Shown here one piece after another: positions 26,996 through 34,472 of a stretch of DNA of 64,000 nt. Below the pieces are notes generated by a model. That model was given only the letters and a program-made list of their open reading frames with translations. It did no database searches and was not told the origin of the DNA. This DNA comes from Chromatocurvus sp964613795 (GTDB taxonomy: Bacteria > Pseudomonadota > Gammaproteobacteria > Pseudomonadales > Halieaceae): contig CAZTJR010000009.1 of NCBI GenBank assembly GCA_964613795.1, positions 1-64,000 of the forward strand, written 5' to 3'. Both the position numbers and the translations under genes were made by a program. Numbering within the stretch: the first letter of the stretch is position 1; each line of letters opens with the position of its first letter.

Positions 26996-27241
26996 TCAGC
27001 TCTCCTGGGATGTCGGGCTGGTCGGCCCGGCATCCCAGGGGTTGCGATGGCCGAGCTGGCCAGACGCCACCCCGTATACAATCAGCAGCGCGAGGCCCAG
27101 GGCCAGGCCCAGGCGCACGCCCAGTGAGTGAAAGGTACGACGACTGTTCTTGTCTCCCTGGTCTTTCATCAGGAAGTAAAAACCGCTGCCGAGGCTGGCA
27201 ACGAGGCAGACCATGAGTATGACAATCAGTATTTTCAGCAA
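26996..27241 (-). CDS. DUF2909 small two-helix membrane protein
   Basis: An 81-residue protein with two predicted membrane helices (about 2-20 and 42-60) separated by a basic loop (MKDQGDKNSRR). It resembles the DUF2909 family of small membrane proteins found near cox genes; function unknown. I choose a TTG start at 27241 because AGGGG lies eight bases upstream and the resulting N-terminus MLKILIVILM fits the family; the longer frame to 27307 has an unlikely N-terminus. It is the only gene in the cox cluster on the minus strand, convergent with coxC and divergent from the SURF1 gene. Confidence 0.75.
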   Translation of the reverse strand: MLKILIVILMVCLVASLGSGFYFLMKDQGDKNSRRTFHSLGVRLGLALGLALLIVYGVASGQLGHRNPWDAGPTSPTSQES

Positions 27242-27340
27242 AGCAGGTTCCCCTGGATGTATTCGCGTCGAGTATAGCGCAGTTGTCGCTGTCAACCCGC
27301 GGGGCACCTCACTCTCGACCGATCGCAGCCCCTCGCAGTT

Positions 27341-28096
27341 ATGACGCTGGCGTTTGATCTAGAGTGGCGCACGACGGTGCTTACGCTCCTGTTGCTGCCG
27401 TTCCTGGTGGGGCTCGGGCTATGGCAGCTGGATCGCGAAGCGGAAAAGCGCGAACTGGCAGCGCGTTTCGCCGAACGGCAGGCAAGACCCGCGACAGATC
27501 TTGCCAGTCTTGACGCCGAGCGCGACGACCTCGCCTACCTGCCCGTCGTTTTGCGCGGACAGTTCGTACCGGGCCAGTACCTGCTGCAGGACAACCGGAT
27601 ACAGGGGGGGCAGTTCGGCTACGAGGTCATTGCACTGTTCCGCCTCGCCGGTGAGACAGGCTATGCGCTGGTCAATCGCGGTTGGATTGCGGGCGACGCG
27701 GCTCGCCGGACGCTGCCCGATGTTACGCAGCCCGAGGGGCTGGTTGAGCTGCGAGGGCAGGTCTACATACCCCCGGATCCGCCGTACCTGCTGGCAGAGC
27801 AGCCAGTGCCCGCGGACAACTGGCCGAGCGTCATACAGGCACTTGAGACGGCACCCCTGGTGCCGGCACTGGCACTGCGTCTGGATGCCCCCGTCTTTCC
27901 GCACGCGGTGCGACTGGACGCAAATGAGCCCGGCGCGCTGTCGGTTGACTGGACGGTGGTGAATCTCAGTCCCCAGACCCATCGTGGTTACGCCGTGCAA
28001 TGGTTCACCATGGCCGCTGTGCTAGTGTTATTTTTTGTGTTCCGCAGCACTAACCTGTGGGACGTGCTACGTCATCGAACGCGCCAGGAGAGTTGA
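27341..28096 (+). CDS. SURF1 family cytochrome oxidase biogenesis protein
   Basis: A 251-residue SURF1/Shy1 protein, which helps insert heme a into subunit I. Typical architecture: N-terminal helix (about 10-28, ending GLGLWQLDREAEKR), a periplasmic domain with GQYLLQDNRIQGGQFGYEV and YALVNRGWI, and a C-terminal helix after HRGYAVQWFTMAAVLVLFF. It is followed by the CxxxC membrane protein after one base. Confidence 0.93.
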   Translation: MTLAFDLEWRTTVLTLLLLPFLVGLGLWQLDREAEKRELAARFAERQARPATDLASLDAERDDLAYLPVVLRGQFVPGQYLLQDNRIQGGQFGYEVIALFRLAGETGYALVNRGWIAGDAARRTLPDVTQPEGLVELRGQVYIPPDPPYLLAEQPVPADNWPSVIQALETAPLVPALALRLDAPVFPHAVRLDANEPGALSVDWTVVNLSPQTHRGYAVQWFTMAAVLVLFFVFRSTNLWDVLRHRTRQES

Positions 28097-28097
28097 A

Positions 28098-28793
28098 GTG
28101 ACAAGGTCGACAACCGACAGTTCCAGCAGTGCCGACGCGCTGCCTACCGGTGCGCGCAACGGACGCCTCATTCTACTGCTGATCGCCGGGATACCGGTGA
28201 CCATGATTCTCGCCGCCAGCTGGCTGTGGTACTTCGTCGTCAATGGCGATCTCGATGTGGTGGGCGCACTCGGTACGGCCAACCAGGGCGAGCTGGTGCA
28301 GCCGCCGCGGAACCTCGCTGCCGTGGACGCAGCGGACGCCTTGGGTGCGGTGCTGCCGTTTCCAGTCAGCAATCCCAAGTGGACACTCCTGGTTCCCCAG
28401 ACCGGGGAGATCTGCCGGGCGACCTGCGAGGAACGACTCTACCTGACCCGGCAGATTCACATTGCCATGGGCAAGGAAATGAATCGCATCCGTCGCGCTT
28501 TCATTACCGATACGGCCATGCCGGAAATGCGCCTGGACGTGCCCGCACTGAGCGACGACAAGCCGGTGCCGATGGACTTTGAGGCCTATCTGCGCACGGA
28601 GCACCCGGGACTTGCCGCGCTTACAACCACCCCTGCTACGATGCAGACACTGTTTCCCGAGTTCGCGCAGGAACCCGGAACCTGGTACCTGGTGGACCCG
28701 GCGGGCTGGATTATGATGTCCTATTCACCCGACATCTCTTACAAAAACGTGATCTCCGATCTCAAATTCCTGCTGAAGAACTCCAATGGGTGA
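28098..28793 (+). CDS. membrane-anchored thioredoxin-fold-like protein with SCO-type CxxxC motif
   Basis: A 231-residue protein with one N-terminal membrane helix (about 23-47) and an exported domain. I do not recognise a named family, but the domain contains WTLLVPQTGEIC then C106-RAT-C110, the same Cys-x3-Cys spacing as SCO proteins. It ends with TWYLVDPAGWIMMSYSP and a terminal helix, reminiscent of the last strands of a thioredoxin fold. A hypothetical protein at this place between SURF1 and heme-synthesis genes recurs in related cox clusters. The GTG start at 28098 is preceded by AGGAG. It overlaps ctaB by 8 bases. A role in copper or thiol handling for the oxidase is inference. Confidence 0.72.
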   Translation: MTRSTTDSSSSADALPTGARNGRLILLLIAGIPVTMILAASWLWYFVVNGDLDVVGALGTANQGELVQPPRNLAAVDAADALGAVLPFPVSNPKWTLLVPQTGEICRATCEERLYLTRQIHIAMGKEMNRIRRAFITDTAMPEMRLDVPALSDDKPVPMDFEAYLRTEHPGLAALTTTPATMQTLFPEFAQEPGTWYLVDPAGWIMMSYSPDISYKNVISDLKFLLKNSNG

Positions 28794-29697
28794 TACTGCG
28801 GTGACAGAGCGGACGCAGACCGGCCGGGCGACGTGGCGGGATTATCGGGAGCTCACCAAACCCGGTGTCGTGGCACTGATGATCCTTACCTCGGTGATCG
28901 GCATGTGCATGGCGGTGCCCGGGATGGTGCCTCTGGATGCCCTGATTCTCGGCAACCTCGGCATCGCGCTGTGTGCCGGCGCCGCCGCGGCCGTCAATCA
29001 CCTGGTTGATCAGCAGATAGACCAACGCATGGCCCGCACCCGGAACCGGCCAATGGCTCAGGGCCGCGTATCACCCTTGCAGGCCGGCCTGTTTGCGGCG
29101 GTGTTGGGGGTGTCCGGCATGTTGATCCTGCTGATCTGGGTAAATGCGCTGACTGCCTGGCTGACACTGGCATCGCTGGTAGGTTACGCTTTTATCTACA
29201 CGCTCTTCCTGAAGCGGGCGACGCCCCAGAATATTGTCATCGGCGGGCTGGCTGGTGCCGCGCCGCCGCTGCTGGGCTGGACCGCAGTGACGGGAGAGAT
29301 CCACGGCCACGCTTTATTGCTCGTGCTGATCATTTTTGCCTGGACGCCACCGCACTTCTGGGCCCTGGCCATTCACCGCAAGGCGGAATACGCACTGGTG
29401 GATGTGCCTATGCTGCCGGTCACCCATGGTGATCAGTTCACCAAGCTGCACATACTGCTGTACACCATCATCATGTTTCTGATCACGTTGATGCCCTACG
29501 TGACGCGGCTTTCCGGACCCCTGTATCTCGCGGGTGCCGTGATTCTCGGTGGCCGCTTCCTTTACTGGGCCATTGTCCTGATGCGCGGTACCCACGAACG
29601 GGCCGCCATCATGACCTTCAAATATTCCATCAATTACCTCATGCTGCTTTTTGTAGTCATGCTGGTTGATCACTACGTGTTTCCGGTACAGGGCTGA
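28786..29697 (+). CDS. ctaB: heme O synthase (protoheme IX farnesyltransferase)
   Basis: A 303-residue polytopic UbiA-family prenyltransferase (CyoE/CtaB/COX10) that farnesylates heme B to heme O. Signatures: YRELTKPGVVALMILT, the aspartate-rich NHLVDQQIDQRMARTRNRPMA region (positions about 66-86), GAAPPLLGWTAVTG, and WTPPHFWALAIHRKAEY. It begins inside the last codons of the preceding gene, so the two are coupled. The next enzyme, heme A synthase (CtaA), which usually stands just upstream, is absent here. Confidence 0.96.
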   Translation: MGDTAVTERTQTGRATWRDYRELTKPGVVALMILTSVIGMCMAVPGMVPLDALILGNLGIALCAGAAAAVNHLVDQQIDQRMARTRNRPMAQGRVSPLQAGLFAAVLGVSGMLILLIWVNALTAWLTLASLVGYAFIYTLFLKRATPQNIVIGGLAGAAPPLLGWTAVTGEIHGHALLLVLIIFAWTPPHFWALAIHRKAEYALVDVPMLPVTHGDQFTKLHILLYTIIMFLITLMPYVTRLSGPLYLAGAVILGGRFLYWAIVLMRGTHERAAIMTFKYSINYLMLLFVVMLVDHYVFPVQG

Positions 29698-29703
29698 TTG
29701 ACT

Positions 29704-30366
29704 ATGAGTGGACGCGACGGATCTTCACGGCCGGCGGGTGTGCGCTACACGATTATCGGCGTACTGGTCTTTATTCTTATTATCGTGGCGGGCTTCGTGT
29801 ACCGCGTGCAGCAGCCGCGCGTCATGACCACCTCAGAGATGCAGGCAAACGGCCTGTATCTTATGGATACGCCGCGGGACATCGGTGACTTTTCACTGGT
29901 CGACCATCGCGGCGAGGCCTTTACTCCGGCCCGCCTTGAGGGCGACTGGACCCTGGTGTTTTTCGGCTTCACCCACTGCCCGGATATCTGTCCCACGACC
30001 ATGGCGTTCCTCGATCGCTTCATCGGCGAGCTCGAAGGCACTGAAGTCGAGGACACCGAGGTGGTGATGATATCGGTAGATCCGGCGCGGGATAGCGTCG
30101 AGCAGCTGGCGTCCTACGTACCGTATTTCAATGAGGATTTCACTGGCGTGACAGGTGAATTTCTGGACCTGTTCCGCTTTGCCACCAACGTCAACACACC
30201 CTTCCGCAAGGTCCCCGGGCAGGACGACGATTACGTCGTGGATCACAGTGCCAACGTTATACTGATCAATCCCCGCGGCGATTACCACGGCTTCTTCAAG
30301 GCGCCGCTGGACATGGCAAAAATGAAAGTGACGTATCGATCTGCCCGCTATCGCTGGGATCACTGA
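29704..30366 (+). CDS. SCO1/SenC family copper chaperone
   Basis: A 220-residue SCO protein that helps build the CuA centre of subunit II. One membrane anchor (about 14-33), then a thioredoxin-fold domain with the copper-binding C92-PDI-C96 in FGFTHCPDICPTTM and the third ligand histidine in YVVDHSANVILI. The ATG at 29704 is preferred over a TTG six bases upstream directly after the ctaB stop. It ends the cox cluster, 21 bases before polA. Confidence 0.95.
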   Translation: MSGRDGSSRPAGVRYTIIGVLVFILIIVAGFVYRVQQPRVMTTSEMQANGLYLMDTPRDIGDFSLVDHRGEAFTPARLEGDWTLVFFGFTHCPDICPTTMAFLDRFIGELEGTEVEDTEVVMISVDPARDSVEQLASYVPYFNEDFTGVTGEFLDLFRFATNVNTPFRKVPGQDDDYVVDHSANVILINPRGDYHGFFKAPLDMAKMKVTYRSARYRWDH

Positions 30367-30387
30367 CACGCCGGAGAATACAGCACC

Positions 30388-33111
30388 ATGTCCGATACCG
30401 CGCCACTGGTCCTGGTAGATGGGTCATCCTATCTCTACCGTGCCTTTCACGCTCTGCCGCCGCTGAACAACTCCCGCGGTGAACCCACGGGCGCGGTCAA
30501 GGGCGTGATCAGCATGATTCGCCGGTTGTACAAGGACTACCCGGGAAGCACTGTAGCGGTGGTGTTTGACGCGCCCGGCAAAACCTTCCGCGATGAACTG
30601 TTCGAGTCCTACAAAGCCCAGCGGCCGCCAATGCCAGACGATCTGCGCGTACAGGTGTCGCCCATTCACGACATCGTGCGTGCCATGGGGTTGCCGCTGC
30701 TGTGCGTCGAGGGTGTTGAGGCGGATGACGTAATCGGCACCCTGGCGCGTCAGGCCTCGGCCGCAGGGCAGCACGTTGTGGTATCCACCGGTGACAAGGA
30801 CATGGCGCAGCTGGTTAACGCGCATGTGACGCTGGTCAACACCATGACGGATACCGTGCTCGACGAAGCGGGCGTGCGCGCGAAATTCGGTCTGCCGCCC
30901 TCGCTCATCATCGATTTCCTTGCGCTGATGGGTGACAAGGTCGACAACATTCCCGGCGTACCCGGCGTGGGTGAGAAGACTGCCCTGGCGCTCCTGCAGG
31001 GGCTCGGCGGCCTCGACGATATCTATCGCTCCCTCGACCGTGTGTCAGACTTGTCTTTTCGCGGTGCAAAAAGCATGGCGGCAAAGCTCGAGGTGGAGGA
31101 GGCGTCGGCCCGTCTTTCCTACCAGCTGGCGACCATCAAGACCGATGTCGAGCTGCCCTTCGCGGCACAGGATCTGGCACCGGGTGTGCCGGACACCGAC
31201 GGCCTGGTGGAACTGTTCCAGCGCATGGAATTCAAGGCCTGGCTGGAAGAACTGCTGGTCGCCGGTGCTGTCGCCGAAGCGGATGGTGCATCAGGCATCA
31301 ACCGGGACGCCTATGCCCTGGTGACCACTCAGCCCGAACTGGACAGCTGGATCGCCCGACTCGAGGCGGTGGATCTCTTTGCCTTCGATACCGAGACCAC
31401 AAGCCTCAACTACATGCAGGCAGATATCGTCGGGGTCTCGTTTGCGGCAAGCCCGGGAGAAGCTGCCTACGTGCCTCTGGCTCATAGCTATGCCGGCGCG
31501 CCGGAGCAGCTCAATCGTGAGGCGGTGCTGGAGCAGCTCAGGCCTCTGCTGGAGGATCCGGCATGCGGCAAGATTGGCCAGAACCTCAAGTATGATGCCA
31601 GCGTGCTGGCGCGCTACGGAATAGCCCTGCGCGGCATCCGGTTCGATACCATGCTCGAGTCCTACGTGCTGGATTCCACGGCCACCCGCCATGATATGGA
31701 CAGTCTGGCCCTGAAATATCTCGGGCATAAAACCATCCGCTTCGAGGATGTGGCGGGCAAAGGTGCAAAGCAGATCACCTTTGACCAGGTGGCGCTGGAG
31801 CAGGCTGGACCCTATGCCGCTGAGGACGCGGATATCTGCCTGCGACTCCACGAGGTCCTGTGGCCCCGGCTCGAGGCAGAGCCTGGGTTGCGCTCGGTAT
31901 TCGAGAAAATCGAGCTGCCGCTGCTGTCGGTGCTGTCGAAAATAGAACGCCAGGGTGCCCTGCTCGACTGCAATCTGCTCGGGCGCCAGAGCGAGGAACT
32001 GGGCGAGCGGCTGGGTATGCTGGAGAGGGAGGCCCACGACCTTGCGGGCCAGGTGTTCAACCTCGGTTCCACCAGGCAGCTGGGCGAGATCCTGTTCGAC
32101 AGGCTGGGTCTGCCTGTCATCCGCAAGACCCCCAAGGGCGCACCGTCCACCGCGGAAGAGGTGCTCGCTGAGCTGGCGCTGGATTACCCACTGCCCAAGG
32201 TGCTGCTGGAGTACCGTGGCCTGAGCAAGCTGAAGTCTACCTATACCGACAAGCTCCCGACCATGGTCAATCCCGAGACGGGGCGTCTGCACACGTCCTA
32301 TCACCAGGCAGTTACCGCGACCGGTCGGCTGTCTTCTTCTGACCCCAACCTGCAGAACATTCCCATTCGCAGCGAGGATGGCAGGCGTATTCGACGCGCT
32401 TTTATTGCCCCTGAGGGCTGGAGGGTGCTGGCGGCGGATTATTCGCAGATTGAGCTGCGCATCATGGCGCACCTGTCGGGCGACGCCGGGCTGCTGGATG
32501 CGTTTAACGAAGGTCTGGACGTGCATGCTGCCACGGCGTCCGAGGTGTTTGATGTGGCGCTGGATGCGGTGTCATCCGAACAGCGGCGCAAGGCCAAGGC
32601 GATCAACTTTGGTCTTATCTACGGCATGTCGGCATTCGGTCTGGCGCGTCAGCTCCACCTGGGTCGTCAGGAGGCTCAGGCCTACATCGACCGCTATTTC
32701 GAGCGCTACCCCGGCGTGCAGGATTATATGGACCGAACGCGTGCGCTGGCCCACGAACAGGGCTATGTCGAAACCCTGTTTGGTCGACGCCTTTATCTGC
32801 CAGAGATCAATGCGCGCAACAAGATGCGACAGCAGGGTGCGGAGCGGACGGCCATCAACGCCCCGATGCAGGGCAGCGCAGCGGACATTATCAAGAAGGC
32901 GATGCTCACGGTGAGCGATTGGCTGGACGCGGAGTCAGTGCCCGCTCACCTTGTGATGCAGGTACACGACGAACTGGTGCTCGAGGTTCGCGAGGACGCG
33001 GTGGAAGAGATCAATGCGGCGGTGTGCGAGCGTATGTCGGCAGCAGCCAGACTTGCCGTGCCTCTGCTGGTGGAGGCTGGCACAGGCAGCAACTGGGACG
33101 AGGCGCACTGA
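30388..33111 (+). CDS. polA: DNA polymerase I
   Basis: A 907-residue Pol I with all three domains. The 5'-3' exonuclease (1-~290) starts LVLVDGSSYLYRAFHAL and contains the GDKVDNIPGVPGVGEKTA helix-hairpin-helix. The 3'-5' exonuclease (~310-500) has the intact metal-binding FDTETTSLN motif, so proofreading is probably active. The polymerase domain (~510-907) carries DYSQIELRIMAHLSGD (motif A), RRKAKAINFGLIYGMS (O-helix) and VHDELVLEV (motif C). The downstream gap to engB holds the small RNA described separately. Confidence 0.98.
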   Translation: MSDTAPLVLVDGSSYLYRAFHALPPLNNSRGEPTGAVKGVISMIRRLYKDYPGSTVAVVFDAPGKTFRDELFESYKAQRPPMPDDLRVQVSPIHDIVRAMGLPLLCVEGVEADDVIGTLARQASAAGQHVVVSTGDKDMAQLVNAHVTLVNTMTDTVLDEAGVRAKFGLPPSLIIDFLALMGDKVDNIPGVPGVGEKTALALLQGLGGLDDIYRSLDRVSDLSFRGAKSMAAKLEVEEASARLSYQLATIKTDVELPFAAQDLAPGVPDTDGLVELFQRMEFKAWLEELLVAGAVAEADGASGINRDAYALVTTQPELDSWIARLEAVDLFAFDTETTSLNYMQADIVGVSFAASPGEAAYVPLAHSYAGAPEQLNREAVLEQLRPLLEDPACGKIGQNLKYDASVLARYGIALRGIRFDTMLESYVLDSTATRHDMDSLALKYLGHKTIRFEDVAGKGAKQITFDQVALEQAGPYAAEDADICLRLHEVLWPRLEAEPGLRSVFEKIELPLLSVLSKIERQGALLDCNLLGRQSEELGERLGMLEREAHDLAGQVFNLGSTRQLGEILFDRLGLPVIRKTPKGAPSTAEEVLAELALDYPLPKVLLEYRGLSKLKSTYTDKLPTMVNPETGRLHTSYHQAVTATGRLSSSDPNLQNIPIRSEDGRRIRRAFIAPEGWRVLAADYSQIELRIMAHLSGDAGLLDAFNEGLDVHAATASEVFDVALDAVSSEQRRKAKAINFGLIYGMSAFGLARQLHLGRQEAQAYIDRYFERYPGVQDYMDRTRALAHEQGYVETLFGRRLYLPEINARNKMRQQGAERTAINAPMQGSAADIIKKAMLTVSDWLDAESVPAHLVMQVHDELVLEVREDAVEEINAAVCERMSAAARLAVPLLVEAGTGSNWDEAH

Positions 33112-33128
33112 CCGGTAGATGTGTGCTG

Positions 33129-33147
33129 CAGGAAAAATTTTTTCCTG
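33129..33147 (+). repeat. A/T-rich inverted repeat downstream of polA
   Basis: CAGGAAAAA and TTTTTCCTG form a perfect 9-base inverted repeat around a single T, 17 bases past the polA stop and eight bases before the sigma-E-like -35 box. It might end polA transcription (weakly; no T run follows the stem) or act as an A/T-rich upstream promoter element. Confidence 0.45.
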
Positions 33148-33154
33148 TGCGAGG

Positions 33155-33182
33155 GAACTCACACGCCGGCACCCGGTCTATT
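33155..33182 (+). promoter_or_regulatory. sigma-E/AlgU-like promoter of the small RNA
   Basis: GGAACTC (33154-33160), a 16-base spacer, then TCTATT (33177-33182). The consensus for RpoE/AlgU-type extracytoplasmic sigma factors is close to GAACTT-N16/17-TCTGA, so both elements and the spacing match well. Transcription would start near 33188. An A/T-rich block lies directly upstream. Confidence 0.6.
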
Positions 33183-33187
33183 CACGT

Positions 33188-33304
33188 GTGGCATTTGCCA
33201 CGCATGATGTCGGCACTTCCCCGGTGCGACATCACTTTCTCTTCCCCTGAGAAAGCCATGTGCCCGACTCACGCTCCCCCTCTGCGTTGGTCGGGCTTTT
33301 TTTT
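33188..33304 (+). ncRNA. structured small RNA in the polA-engB gap (Spot 42/ErsA position)
   Basis: About 117 bases between a sigma-E-like promoter and a strong terminator, with no plausible reading frame. Four consecutive hairpins can be drawn. H1: 33186-33192 with 33197-33203 (loop AUUU). H2: 33206-33216 with 33224-33233, ten pairs and one bulged G, loop UUCCCCG. H3: 33235-33241 with 33249-33255, seven perfect pairs, loop UUCCCCU. H4 is the terminator, loop UCCCCCUCU. Spot 42 (spf) in enterics and ErsA in Pseudomonas are encoded in this same gap, and ErsA is known to use the AlgU sigma factor. I see no primary-sequence proof of homology. The repeated C-rich loops suggest pairing to G-rich ribosome-binding sites. 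Confidence 0.68.
33262..33304 (+). terminator. intrinsic terminator of the small RNA
   Basis: Stem GCCCGAC (33262-33268) with GTCGGGC (33290-33296), extended inward past a 2x2 internal loop by ACGC (33271-33274) with GCGT (33284-33287), followed by eight T residues (33297-33304). This is a textbook Rho-independent terminator. Its loop UCCCCCUCU is C/U-rich. Confidence 0.88.
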
Positions 33305-33364
33305 GGCAGTCCCGCTATTGCAGACTATCGCAGCCCTGTCGCAACACCGCGGCGCTGTTCGGGG

Positions 33365-34033
33365 TCATTGGTTTTCTTCGTCGCTCTCCTCGTCGTCCAG
33401 TACGCTGATATCCGTGAGCCAGGCATCGAGAACACCCACCAGTGTCTTATGGCCGGTATGCTTGAGGGATGAAAAAAGCTGAACAGACATGCCCTCCGGA
33501 TAGGCATCCGCACGCTTGCGCGCCTGCAGCAAGGTGGCTTCGGCGGGGCCACGCTTCAGCTTGTCGGCCTTCGTCAGCAGCATGTGTACCGGCATACCCG
33601 CCGCACTCCCCCATTCCAGCATCTGAAGATCGAAGGGCTGAAACGGACGCCGGATATCCATCAGCAGAATCAGCCCGCGCAGACTTTGCCGCTCCCGCAG
33701 ATAGTTCTCCAGCTGGCGTGTCCAGGCGTCCTTGACTGCCTTGGGCACCCGCGCGAAGCCATAGCCCGGAAGATCAACCAGACGCTGCCGGTCACTCAGC
33801 GCAAAAAAATTGAGCAGCTGCGTGCGTCCTGGTGTTTTCGATGTGCGTGCCAGCTTCGGCTGTCCCGTGAGGCTGTTGATGGCGCTGGATTTCCCCGCGT
33901 TGGAGCGTCCGGCAAATGCCACTTCCCAGCCGGTATCTGTTGGACACTGTGACACCCTGCCCGCACTCTGCAGGAATGTGGCTGTGCGATAATCCGGTGC
34001 TGCCATGGCGGTATCGCCGGGCTGTTCTGACAT
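33365..34033 (-). CDS. engB: ribosome biogenesis GTPase EngB/YsxC/YihA
   Basis: A 222-residue GTPase needed for 50S subunit assembly. G motifs: G1 GRSNAGKSSAIN, G2-region TPGRTQLLNFF, G3 DLPGYGFA, G4 TKADKL, G5 SSLKHTG. The ATG at 34033 has AGGA at a good distance and starts a normal-length protein; the frame stays open to 34228 without support. The acidic C-terminal tail (DDEESDEENQ) is somewhat unusual. Convergent with the polA-small RNA unit and divergent from the cytochrome c5 gene. Confidence 0.95.
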   Translation of the reverse strand: MSEQPGDTAMAAPDYRTATFLQSAGRVSQCPTDTGWEVAFAGRSNAGKSSAINSLTGQPKLARTSKTPGRTQLLNFFALSDRQRLVDLPGYGFARVPKAVKDAWTRQLENYLRERQSLRGLILLMDIRRPFQPFDLQMLEWGSAAGMPVHMLLTKADKLKRGPAEATLLQARKRADAYPEGMSVQLFSSLKHTGHKTLVGVLDAWLTDISVLDDEESDEENQ

Positions 34034-34047
34034 TTTTTCGTCCTGGT

Positions 34048-34075
34048 TTGTCGGGCTGCGCATCTCGTATATAAT
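34048..34075 (+). promoter_or_regulatory. promoter of the cytochrome c5-c4 genes
   Basis: TTGTCG (34048-34053), a 16-base spacer and a perfect TATAAT (34070-34075), giving a start near 34082 and a leader of about 60 bases before the cytochrome c5 gene. It overlaps the upstream region of the divergent engB. Confidence 0.55.
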
Positions 34076-34142
34076 GCCACACGTTTTTTGCCTTCCATAA
34101 AACGGTGTGGCATCAAGCCTACTTTCAAAAACGAGGTACGAC

Positions 34143-34442
34143 ATGAAAAAAGTATTGTTCGCAGCTCTCTTGGCCGCTGGTGCAACTAACGGTGTCTTCG
34201 CAGAGCCGAATATGGACAAGTACAACAAGAGTTGTGCTGTCTGTCACGCGGCCGGCGTTGCCGGTGCTCCCAAGACAGGCAATGCCGAAGCCTGGGCGCC
34301 CCGACTGGAAAAAGGCATGGACGCACTGGTCGCTTCCGTCAAGAACGGTCTCAATGCAATGCCACCCAAAGGCATGTGCTTTGATTGCAGCGACGAAGAG
34401 TACATGGAGCTCATCAACTACATGTCCAAGCCGGCGGAATAA
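34143..34442 (+). CDS. cytochrome c5-like periplasmic monoheme protein
   Basis: A 99-residue precursor: cleavable signal peptide (1-20, ending GVFA), then one class I cytochrome c domain with the heme site C31-AV-C34-H35 and a candidate axial methionine in NAMPPKGM. A second cysteine pair C79-FD-C82 matches the extra disulfide typical of cytochrome c5. It probably carries electrons to the caa3 or other terminal oxidases. The ATG at 34143 is preceded by CGAGG and starts the signal peptide. The cytochrome c4 gene follows after 30 bases. Confidence 0.93.
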   Translation: MKKVLFAALLAAGATNGVFAEPNMDKYNKSCAVCHAAGVAGAPKTGNAEAWAPRLEKGMDALVASVKNGLNAMPPKGMCFDCSDEEYMELINYMSKPAE

Positions 34443-34472
34443 GCCGCGCTTGGCAGCAGACTTGGAACTGAC

